DNA of 5,699 bases. It comes from Limnohabitans sp. (GTDB lineage: Bacteria > Pseudomonadota > Gammaproteobacteria > Burkholderiales > Burkholderiaceae_C). The notes under the pieces were generated by a model, which worked only from the letters and a program-made list of their open reading frames with translations, had not been told where the DNA came from and searched no databases. A program made the position numbers and the translations under genes. Shown here in pieces: positions 1 to 5,699 of this stretch. The stretch covers positions 1 through 5,699 of the forward strand of contig JACDQO010000484.1 in assembly GCA_015657605.1 (NCBI GenBank), in the 5' to 3' direction. Within the stretch, counting starts at the first letter, position 1. Each line of letters starts with the position of its first letter.

Positions 1-551
1 CAGCGCGGCTACATCAGCGCAGACTTTGGTGAAGCTTTTGTCATGGAGTGCGAAGCCCTCAAAAGGGTCGAGGGTGAGATGGGGCTGACAACGTGCAGAT
101 CATGGTGCCCTTTGTGCGCACCTTGGGTCAGGCCGAAAAGGTCACCCAATTGCTGGCCAGCCAAGGTTTGCGCCGTGGTGAAAACGAGCTCAAGATCATC
201 ATGATGTGCGAAGTGCCGAGCAACGCCATCCTGGCAGAGCGCTTCCTGGAGTTCTTTGATGGTTTTTCGATTGGCTCGAACGACTTGACACAACTGACCC
301 TGGGTCTGGACCGCGACTCGGGCTTGGAGTTGTTGGCCGCTGACTTTGACGAACGTGATCCTGCCGTGACCGCATTGATCTCGAAAGCCATCAAAGCCTG
401 TTTGGCGCAGGGCAAGTACATCGGCATCTGCGGGCAAGGTCCATCCGACCATCCTGATTTTGCGCACTGGTTGATGGACCAAGGTATCAGCTCTATTTCG
501 CTGAACCCGGATACCGTCATTGAAACTTGGACCAACTTGGCCGTTAAGTGA
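1..551 (+). CDS. ppsA: Phosphoenolpyruvate synthase, C-terminal part (5' partial, frameshifted)
   Basis: PEP synthase converts pyruvate, ATP and water to PEP, AMP and phosphate in the cytoplasm, the entry to gluconeogenesis from pyruvate. Only the end of the C-terminal PEP-utilising TIM-barrel domain is present. Visible family blocks are [24 protein letters not shown] (its Glu is an expected Mg ligand), [20 protein letters not shown] (its Asp is the other expected ligand), FDERDPAV, and [13 protein letters not shown] with the conserved catalytic Cys at 429-431; it ends in [11 protein letters not shown]. The gene enters the window in frame 1 and continues in frame 3 from about base 93. One A seems to be missing around 88-92, where the family reads GLTNV. 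Without it, frame 1 stops at 202-204. The stop at 549-551 lies just before the symporter. The family assignment is very secure; the frameshift is probably a sequence error. Confidence 0.93.
88..92 (+). other. Apparent 1-base deletion in ppsA
   Basis: The bases read ACAACG where ACAAACGTG would encode the expected Thr-Asn-Val. Upstream codons (frame 1) and downstream codons (frame 3) are both clear PEP synthase. Adding one A to the AA at 90-91 restores a continuous reading frame. Confidence 0.85.
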
Positions 552-552
552 T

Positions 553-560
553 GAGAGGTG
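553..560 (+). promoter_or_regulatory. Ribosome binding site deciding the symporter start
   Basis: GAGAGGTG lies between the ppsA stop and two in-frame ATGs at 562 and 568. Measured from AGGTG (556-560), the spacing is 1 base to ATG562 and 7 bases to ATG568, so 568 is preferred. A TTG at 520 in the same frame lies inside ppsA without a good site and is not a likely start. Confidence 0.55.
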
Positions 561-567
561 CATGGCG

Positions 568-2693
568 ATGAGCAGTCCTTCCAACATCGCCTTGTCCGCC
601 TCATACCGTTGGCGGCTTCATCGCAACGTTCTGATTTACCTTGTTTTTCTTCTGAGTTTGATCGGCGCCATGGCTTGGGCCGAAAGTGCGGGTTTGTCGA
701 AAAACCTGATTGGTCCTATTTTTCTGTTCAGCACAGTGATGATTTATGCCTTGATTGGCATATCAGGCAGGACCACCAACGAAGACGAGTACTACGTGGC
801 TGGGCGGCGCATTCCCGCCATGTACAACGGCATGGCCACTGCAGCCGACTGGATGAGTGCGGCCTCGTTCATCAGCTTGGCTGGCGCGCTTTACCTGCAA
901 GGGTATTCCGGCAGTGGCAACCAACCTGGAGGCTTGGCTTATGTGATTGGCTGGACGGGGGGCTTTTGTCTCGTTGCCCTGCTGATCGCCCCTCAATTGC
1001 GTGCCATGCGCTTGTTCACCTTGCCCGATTATTTTGACCAACGTTACGGTGGGCGTTGGCCTCGGGTGATTGCTGCTTTGGCGTCCGTGTTGTGTTCTTT
1101 CACTTACATCGTCGCGCAAATTTATGGCATTGGCTTGATCGCTTCTCGTTTGACGGGCGTTCAGTTCGAGATTGGTATTTTGTTGGGCTTGGGCGGAGTT
1201 TTGTTGTGTTCATTTTTGGGTGGCATGCGCGCCATCACTTGGACACAGGTGGCGCAATACATCATGCTCTTGTTGGCATTCATGATTCCTGTGTCTTGGC
1301 TGGCTTACAAGCAATTGGGCAATCCTGTGGCGCCCTTGGTTTATGGCACCCAACTCTCGGCCATTGCGGCCATTGAACAACGCCTCATGGATGATCCTGC
1401 TGAGTTGGAAGTGCGGCGCGAATACGCCCAACGCGCCAAGGTCTACGCGGCTCGCTTACAGGATGTGGAGGGGGCCATTGTTCAATTGCAACAAGAACTC
1501 GAAGGAAAGATTCAAACACTCAAAGCCCAAGGGGCTGACTTCGCGACAATTGCTCAGATTCGCAGAGAACTTTTGGCTGTGCCGCAAGATCCTGCAAAGG
1601 CCAGAGAGGAATGGACGCGTGCCAAGCTCGAAAACCTGGAGAGATCTCGCCCCTTGGGTGGCATGCCCGCACACTCTCAGTCGTTTACCGGCGACCCTGA
1701 CGGGGGCGTTGCGCAAGAACGTCTGTTCAACGAATCGAGGCTGAACTTTTTGGCTTTGATTTTTTGCCTCATGGTCGGCACGGCCGGTTTGCCTCATCTT
1801 TTGACACGTTTTTACACTGTGCCCAGCGTGGCCGAAACACGAAGCTCTGTGGCTTGGTCTTTGTTTTTTATAGGCTTGATCTACCTCAGCGTTCCTGCCT
1901 TGGCGGTGTTGGTGAAGTTTGAGGTGCTCAATAACCTGGTGGGCAGCAGTTTTGATGCGCTCCCCAGTTGGATGGCGCAATGGTCCCGGATGGATTCAGA
2001 GTTGTTGTCTTTTTCTGATGTCAACGGAGACGGCATCTTGCAGTTGGGTGAGCTGAAATTGGGGGCGGACATGATCATGTTGGCCACGCCAGAATTGGGG
2101 GGGATGCCATTCGTAGTTTCGGGATTGGTGGCTGCAGGCGGATTGGCTGCAGCGCTTTCGACCGCCGACGGTTTGCTGTTGACCATCAGCAACGCCTTGG
2201 TGCGCGACATGCGGCCCAACGCCGGCAGCGGACCGCAATCCTCCGAGGGTAGGGTGATTTTGTCCAAGTTTGCTCTGTTGGCAGTGGCCATGGTGGCGGC
2301 TGTGGTGGCGGCGTTCAAGCCTGCTGAAATTTTGGCTTTGGTTTCGGCTTCTTTTTCTTTGGCAGCATCTGCCTTTTTCCCGGGCATGGTCTTGGGCATG
2401 CTGTGGCCGCGGGTACACAGGCCTGCGGTGGTCATGGGCATGTTGTCGGGTTTGGGTGTGACCATTTTTACATGATGGTCAATGCACCTGGTTTCAGGCA
2501 TTTTTGGGGCATGGATCCATTTGCGGGACTTTGGTGGGGCATTCAGCCACTGTCCGCTGGGGTATTTGGTGTGCCTGTGGGTTTTGGTGTGATGCTTTTG
2601 GCCACATGGGTAACACCTCGGCGGTTCATTCGCCAGACGCCGGAGCCTTTGGCGACAAGGCGCACCGTTTCTGACACCTTTCCTGGGCTGTGA
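568..2693 (+). CDS. Sodium:solute symporter, VC_2705-type (cation/acetate symporter-like), frameshifted near the C-terminus
   Basis: An inner-membrane secondary transporter of the SSS family (PutP, ActP, SGLT), expected to couple solute uptake to Na+; the substrate is not visible, though ActP-like members take up acetate and similar carboxylates. From ATG568 the repaired product has 708 residues. Helices are evident at about 21-38, 47-66, 96-112, 122-142, 166-192, 201-219 and 229-248, with more from 392 on. EYYVAGRR (74-81) and the STADG block (531-535, aligning with the Na2-site Ser/Thr of the family) are hallmarks. A charged, probably coiled-coil insert spans about 281-360, and an EF-hand-like loop 484-495. 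The first frame ends at TGA 2473-2475, but one T missing from the run 2465-2469 explains this: the next frame continues as 74 more residues with a last helix and a basic tail, ending at TGA 2691-2693. The short gap after ppsA and absence of a terminator suggest co-transcription. Confidence 0.9.
2465..2469 (+). other. Apparent 1-base deletion in the symporter gene
   Basis: Five Ts follow ACCA; six would encode Thr-Ile-Phe-Tyr-Met-Met and join the upstream frame to a downstream frame coding for a hydrophobic C-terminal segment with no internal stop to 2693. As it stands the frame closes at the TGA at 2473-2475. Confidence 0.85.
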
Positions 2694-2702
2694 TGTTCAG
2701 GC

Positions 2703-2708
2703 TATAAT
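2703..2708 (+). promoter_or_regulatory. Probable sigma-70 promoter (-10 box) of the rpsF operon
   Basis: A perfect TATAAT sits 10 bases after the symporter stop and 80 bases before the rpsF start. The -35 is weak: the best spaced candidate is TTCCTG at 2680-2685 (17-base spacer), inside the end of the symporter gene; CTGACA at 2671-2676 is a better hexamer but 26 bases away. Transcription would begin near 2714-2716, giving a leader of roughly 74 bases. Confidence 0.6.
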
Positions 2709-2723
2709 TCGAGGCTTCGCCTT

Positions 2724-2752
2724 GCTGCACCCCGACAGACGCTGGGGGCAGC
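2724..2752 (+). promoter_or_regulatory. rpsF leader hairpin, candidate S6:S18 autoregulatory element
   Basis: GCTGC (2724-2728) pairs with GCAGC (2748-2752), and CCCC (2730-2733) can pair with GGGG (2744-2747) with A2729 bulged. An alternative fold keeps the outer stem, leaves CCG (2732-2734) unpaired and forms a small CAG/CTG hairpin (2736-2738 with 2742-2744). The published S6:S18 complex-binding motif upstream of rpsF is a CCG in a bulge flanked by a stem and a hairpin, which this alternative fits. The position, between the predicted transcription start and the rpsF ribosome binding site, is as expected. The assignment is an inference from position and base pairing. Confidence 0.5.
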
Positions 2753-2788
2753 TATTCCAACCATTTGGGTTAACCTCAAGGAGTCTCA

Positions 2789-3154
2789 ATGCGTCATTAC
2801 GAAATCATTTTGCTGATCCACCCCGATCAGTCGGAACAAGTTCCAGCCATGCTGGAGCGTTACAAAGGCATGATCACTGCCGGCGGTGGCCAGATCCACC
2901 GTGTTGAAGATTGGGGTCGCCGCCAGTTGGCTTACCAGATCAACAAGTTGGGCAAAGCCCACTACCTGTGCGTGAACATTGAAGCCGACCAAGCCGTCAT
3001 GGCTGAACTCGAGCACGCCTTCAAGTTCAACGACGCCGTGCTGCGTCACCTGACGGTGCTGAAGAAAAAAGCCGACACAGGCCCTTCATCCATGATGAAG
3101 CAAGTCGAGCGCGAAGAAGCCCGCAAAACCCAACAAGCCGAATTCGCCGCTTGA
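2789..3154 (+). CDS. rpsF: 30S ribosomal protein S6
   Basis: S6 binds 16S rRNA in the platform of the small subunit as a heterodimer with S18. The 121-residue product starts [14 protein letters not shown] and contains the family blocks [15 protein letters not shown] and [10 protein letters not shown]; the C-terminal tail is charged and ends AEFAA, shorter than the Glu-rich tail of the E. coli protein. AAGGAG at 2778-2783, five bases before the ATG, is a strong ribosome binding site. It is the first gene of a four-gene operon and has its own promoter and a structured leader. priB begins 17 bases after its stop, and the S6 partner gene rpsR follows priB. The identification is secure. Confidence 0.97.
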   Translation: MRHYEIILLIHPDQSEQVPAMLERYKGMITAGGGQIHRVEDWGRRQLAYQINKLGKAHYLCVNIEADQAVMAELEHAFKFNDAVLRHLTVLKKKADTGPSSMMKQVEREEARKTQQAEFAA

Positions 3155-3171
3155 CACTGACCTGTTGAGGA

Positions 3172-3459
3172 GTGAACCGAACAGAACTGACCGCCTGTAT
3201 TGCCGAGCAAGCCGCTTTGCGATACACCCCCGCTGGTTTGCCCGCTTTGGATTTGATTCTGGAGCACGCCTCAGAAGTTGAAGAGGCAGGGCAAATGCGA
3301 AAAGTCCAGTTAAAACTTCGTGCCTTGGCCATTGGGTCATTGGCCGAAAGACTGGCCAAGCAAGCGGTAGGCAGTGTTTGGACGTTCAAAGGCTTTTTAG
3401 CCACCCCTCGACAAGGCAAAAGTGTCGTGTTGCACATTCAAGAGTTTCAGCAAGATTAA
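3172..3459 (+). CDS. priB: Primosomal replication protein N (PriB)
   Basis: PriB is a small dimeric OB-fold protein that binds single-stranded DNA and bridges PriA to DnaT/DnaC during restart of collapsed replication forks. The 95-residue product is close to the usual family length (about 100). It has the betaproteobacterial pattern [27 protein letters not shown] and, near the end, [20 protein letters not shown]. The start is GTG: the codon two positions upstream in this frame is a TGA stop, so no earlier start is possible. The only purine-rich site, GAGGA at 3167-3171, touches the GTG directly, an unusually short spacing; translation may rely on coupling to rpsF, whose stop is 17 bases upstream. 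Its place between rpsF and rpsR is the conserved one. Confidence 0.94.
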   Translation: MNRTELTACIAEQAALRYTPAGLPALDLILEHASEVEEAGQMRKVQLKLRALAIGSLAERLAKQAVGSVWTFKGFLATPRQGKSVVLHIQEFQQD

Positions 3460-3463
3460 TTTC

Positions 3464-3469
3464 AGGAGG
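3464..3469 (+). promoter_or_regulatory. Ribosome binding site deciding the rpsR start
   Basis: AGGAGG, a perfect Shine-Dalgarno, ends four bases before ATG 3474. It fixes the S18 start there, although the same frame stays open upstream through the end of priB to 3378. Confidence 0.85.
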
Positions 3470-3473
3470 CCCC

Positions 3474-3755
3474 ATGGCCACGTTCAAAAAATTCAACAAA
3501 GACAAGCGCCCTAAGCGCAACACCCAGTCACTGCTGTTCAAGCGCAAGCGCTTTTGCCGCTTCACAGTCACTGGCGTCGAAGAAATCGACTACAAAGATG
3601 TGGACACCTTGCGTGACTTCATCGCCGAAAACGGCAAAATTATCCCTGCGCGCCTGACTGGCACCCGTGCCATTTTTCAGCGTCAGCTCAACACAGCCAT
3701 CAAGCGCGCACGCTTTTTGGCCATGTTGCCCTACACCGACCAGCACAAAGTCTAA
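3474..3755 (+). CDS. rpsR: 30S ribosomal protein S18
   Basis: S18 pairs with S6 on the platform of the 30S subunit. The product is 93 residues, against 75 in E. coli, because of a Lys/Arg-rich N-terminal extension ([18 protein letters not shown]) common in betaproteobacteria. The core is unmistakable: [46 protein letters not shown] and the ending LPYTDQHKV. The frame is open 96 bases further upstream inside priB, but the AGGAGG at 3464-3469 and the family N-terminus select ATG 3474. It starts 14 bases after the priB stop, and its own stop codon is part of the rplI ribosome binding site, so S18 and L9 translation are probably coupled. Confidence 0.97.
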   Translation: MATFKKFNKDKRPKRNTQSLLFKRKRFCRFTVTGVEEIDYKDVDTLRDFIAENGKIIPARLTGTRAIFQRQLNTAIKRARFLAMLPYTDQHKV

Positions 3756-3759
3756 GGAG
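3754..3759 (+). promoter_or_regulatory. rplI ribosome binding site overlapping the rpsR stop codon
   Basis: AAGGAG uses the last two bases of the rpsR TAA (3753-3755) and lies seven bases before the rplI ATG, an arrangement that favours translational coupling. Confidence 0.75.
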
Positions 3760-3766
3760 TCCAACC

Positions 3767-4219
3767 ATGCAAATCATTCTGCTCGAGAAGGTTGTGAACC
3801 TGGGTAATTTGGGCGATATCGTCAAAGTCAAAGACGGTTACGCACGCAACTTCCTGATCCCCCAAGGCCGCGCTCGCCGCGCTACCGAAGCCAACAAAGC
3901 TGAGTTTGAAGCTCGCCGTGTTGAACTCGAAAAAGCCGCTGCTGCCAAGCTGGCCGAAGCGCAAGCTCAAGGTGAAAAGCTGTCAGGTACCGTTGTGAAG
4001 TTGTCACAAAAAGCAGGCGTGGATGGCCGCTTGTTCGGTTCCGTCACCAACCACGACATTTGCGAAGAGTTGAACAAGCTGTCTTACAAGTTGGTCAAAT
4101 CTCAAATTCGCATGCCCAACGGCCCCATCAAGGTGGTCAGTGATTCCACAGTCTCTGTGGCACTGCACACCGATGTGGTGGTTGAAGTCACCGTTTCGGT
4201 TTACGGCGAATCTGCCTGA
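3767..4219 (+). CDS. rplI: 50S ribosomal protein L9
   Basis: L9 binds 23S rRNA at the base of the L1 stalk and projects as a two-domain rod joined by a long helix. The 150-residue product has family length. The N-terminal rRNA-binding domain shows [13 protein letters not shown] and [17 protein letters not shown] (16-32); an Ala/Glu/Lys-rich connecting helix follows (about 41-72); the C-terminal domain has the signature DGRLFGSVT at 86-94 and ends [12 protein letters not shown]. It is the last gene of the operon: a strong terminator begins 17 bases after its stop. Confidence 0.97.
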   Translation: MQIILLEKVVNLGNLGDIVKVKDGYARNFLIPQGRARRATEANKAEFEARRVELEKAAAAKLAEAQAQGEKLSGTVVKLSQKAGVDGRLFGSVTNHDICEELNKLSYKLVKSQIRMPNGPIKVVSDSTVSVALHTDVVVEVTVSVYGESA

Positions 4220-4235
4220 TTGCCGCTGCGTTCTG

Positions 4236-4270
4236 AAAAGCCGCCAAGCCTTGTGCTTGGCGGCTTTTTT
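4236..4270 (+). terminator. Intrinsic terminator of the rpsF-priB-rpsR-rplI operon
   Basis: GCCGCCAAGC (4240-4249) pairs perfectly with GCTTGGCGGC (4255-4264) around a five-base loop, followed by six Ts (4265-4270). The AAAA before the stem can extend it against the T tract, so it may also work on the other strand. It separates the ribosomal protein operon from dnaB. Confidence 0.93.
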
Positions 4271-4287
4271 CGTTGGACTTCACGCGA

Positions 4288-4307
4288 TCTGTCTTTTACA
4301 GGACAGA
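4288..4307. repeat. Short inverted repeat upstream of dnaB
   Basis: TCTGTC (4288-4293) and GACAGA (4302-4307) form a perfect six-base inverted repeat around eight bases. It could be a small hairpin or an operator half-site pair, or chance; no T tract follows, so it is not a terminator. Confidence 0.25.
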
Positions 4308-4325
4308 ACACCGGATGCTCAGAGC

Positions 4326-4346
4326 TTATCCACAGCTTTATCCCGA
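4326..4346 (+). promoter_or_regulatory. Consensus DnaA box (plus a weaker second copy) upstream of dnaB
   Basis: TTATCCACA at 4326-4334 matches the high-affinity DnaA box exactly. A second TTATCC starts 12 bases later and its nine-mer (4338-4346) matches seven of nine positions. Both are on the coding strand, the consensus copy 61 bases before the dnaB ATG, in the 124-base spacer after the terminator. No convincing -35/-10 pair was found in this spacer, so its position relative to the dnaB promoter cannot be given. A role in DnaA control of dnaB is inferred. Confidence 0.5.
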
Positions 4347-4394
4347 GCCCGCCGCGTTTTTGCAACTACCATGGCCTTTTGAGGTTTTACACCC

Positions 4395-5699
4395 ATGTCC
4401 GCCGTTTTTACTCCTTCCTTGAACACATTCCCTTTTGACCTGTCGGGCGACAGCCAAGTGGCCAAGCTGCGCGTACCACCCCATTCGATTGAAGCCGAGT
4501 CCAGTGTTCTGGGCGGCTTGTTGCTCGACAATGGCGCGTGGGATCGCGTGGGAGACTTGCTGGTTGACAACGACTTTTACCGGCACGAGCACAAGCTGAT
4601 TTATGCGGCCATCGGGGCGCTGATCAACGCGTCCAAGCCAGCAGACGTCATCACGGTCAATGAGCAACTGCAAAATCAGGGCAAGGCCGATGAAATGGGC
4701 GGCTTGGGTTATCTGAATTCGCTTGCGCAGTACGTACCCAGCGCCAGCAATATTCGCCGCTATGCCGAGATTGTTCGCGAGCGCTCGATCCTGCGCAAAT
4801 TGGTGTCCGCCAGCGACGAGATCGCGACCAACGCCTTCAACCCCCAAGGCAAGGCGATTGACCGTATCCTGGACGAGGCCGAGCAAAAAATCTTCAACAT
4901 TGGTGAAGAAGGCTCACGCATGAAGCAAGGCTTTCAGTCGATGGACACCTTGGTGGTCGAGTTGCTCGATCGCGTGCAGGAGATGGCCGACAACCCCAAT
5001 GACATCACGGGTGTACCCACAGGCTTTTACGATTTAGACCGCATGACCTCAGGCCTGCAACCGGGCGATATGGTGGTGTTGGCGGCGCGGCCCTCGATGG
5101 GGAAAACGGCTTTTGCCATCAACATCGCCGAGCATGTGGCCTTGAACGAAGGCCTGCCGGTAGCCGTGTTCTCGATGGAAATGGGCGCATCGCAGTTGGC
5201 GGTGCGCGTGGTCGGATCTATTGGTCGCATAGACCAAGGCCATTTGCGCACGGGCAAGCTCAACGATGACGAATGGCCACGCCTGACCGAGGCCATTGAA
5301 AATTGCGCACCGTGTCCTTGCATATCGATGAAACGCCAGGCCTCACGCCCTCTGAGTTGCGCGCCAATGCCCGTCGTTTGGCCCGTCAGTGTGGCAAGCT
5401 GGGTTTGATTGTGGTGGATTATTTACAGCTGATGAGTGGCTCTGGCGGCTCAGGCGGCGACAACCGCGCAACCGAGTTGGGTGAGATTTCGCGCGGTTTG
5501 AAGATGTTGGCCAAAGAGTTGCAATGTCCAGTGATTGCCTTGTCTCAGCTCAACCGAAGCGTCGAGCAGAGGACGGACAAGCGACCCATGATGAGCGACT
5601 TGCGAGAGTCCGGCGCTATTGAGCAGGACGCAGACATCATCATGTTCATTTACCGCGATGATTACTACAACAAGGATTCGAAAGAGCCCGGGGTGGCCG
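4395..5699 (+). CDS. dnaB: Replicative DNA helicase DnaB (3' partial, frameshifted)
   Basis: DnaB is the hexameric 5'-3' helicase that opens the replication fork and recruits primase. The N-terminal DnaB domain starts with [18 protein letters not shown] (28-45); the RecA-like domain has [20 protein letters not shown], Walker A ARPSMGKT (231-238, Lys237), [10 protein letters not shown], then, after frame repair, Walker [11 protein letters not shown] (Asp at about 342), [10 protein letters not shown], and [20 protein letters not shown]. The numbering agrees with E. coli DnaB (471 residues). The arginine-finger region is beyond the window. The frame from ATG 4395 is good to Glu302 (5298-5300), then garbled to a stop at 5406-5408; the frame beginning at 5303 continues the helicase without a stop to the window edge. 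One A missing in 5299-5302 explains this. No intein is seen at Walker A. GAGG at 4381-4384 is a modest ribosome binding site 10 bases before the ATG. Confidence 0.95.
5299..5302 (+). other. Apparent 1-base deletion in dnaB
   Basis: Four As stand where five would give Glu-Lys-Leu-Arg and connect the two helicase frames. The codons just before (RLTEAIE) and after ([19 protein letters not shown]) match DnaB on either side. Confidence 0.88.

Noticed and set aside
9..587. A 192-codon minus-strand frame opposite ppsA.
   Set aside because: The + strand encodes unmistakable PEP synthase motifs; the opposite frame shows no recognisable domain and is a by-product of codon bias.
2464..2475. Programmed -1 frameshifting at the T run in the symporter, and likewise in ppsA and dnaB.
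   Set aside because: No site has a proper X XXY YYZ slippery heptamer in frame and no obvious downstream structure was seen; the same event in three unrelated genes fits base-calling errors better.
1881..2501. A 206-codon open frame on the minus strand.
   Set aside because: It lies opposite the symporter, whose frame shows clear family motifs; its translation has low-complexity Ala/Thr/Asn content typical of a shadow frame.
4273..4300. TTGGAC (4273-4278) with TTTACA (4295-4300) as a dnaB promoter.
   Set aside because: The -10 matches only three of six positions and the spacer is 16 bases; too weak to annotate.
4338..4886. A 182-codon minus-strand frame covering the dnaB 5' end and spacer.
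   Set aside because: It is antisense to the conserved DnaB N-terminal domain and has no recognisable features.
5085..5108. A possible intein insertion at the DnaB Walker A, a common intein site.
   Set aside because: The Walker A region reads straight through with normal family spacing and no inserted sequence.

Overview
This is an ordinary chromosomal housekeeping region, all on the + strand, most likely from a betaproteobacterium of the order Burkholderiales, probably Comamonadaceae. The assignment rests on three things: the block rpsF-priB-rpsR-rplI followed by dnaB; an S18 with the basic N-terminal extension typical of this group; and a long VC_2705-type sodium/solute symporter. GC content looks moderate (mid-50s % by eye). 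I saw no mobile element, CRISPR array, tRNA or rRNA gene, and no convincing new biological system.

Layout. (1) 1-551: C-terminal part of phosphoenolpyruvate synthase (ppsA), its 5' end outside the window. (2) 568-2693: a sodium:solute symporter of about 708 residues, starting 16 bases after the ppsA stop and perhaps co-transcribed with it. (3) 2694-2788: a short intergenic region with a perfect -10 box and a leader hairpin that may be the S6:S18 autoregulatory element. (4) 2789-4219: the compact operon rpsF (S6), priB (primosomal protein N), rpsR (S18) and rplI (L9), with gaps of 11 to 17 bases, closed by a strong intrinsic terminator at 4236-4270. (5) 4271-4394: a spacer holding a consensus DnaA box. 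(6) 4395-5699: dnaB, the replicative helicase, cut by the window end near residue 435.

The main caution is that three of the seven genes (ppsA, the symporter and dnaB) each carry one apparent single-base deletion in a short A or T run (about 88-92, 2465-2469 and 5299-5302). In each case restoring one base joins two frames that both read as the same family. Since dnaB is essential and all three events are of the same kind, sequencing or assembly indels are much likelier than real pseudogenes. Each of these genes is therefore annotated across its break.

Functionally, rpsF, rpsR and rplI supply ribosomal proteins (S6 and S18 bind 16S rRNA as a pair). priB and dnaB belong to replication restart and fork unwinding, so the region links translation and replication genes. 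ppsA (gluconeogenic PEP formation) next to a carboxylate-type symporter would suit growth on organic acids, but this is inferred from adjacency only.
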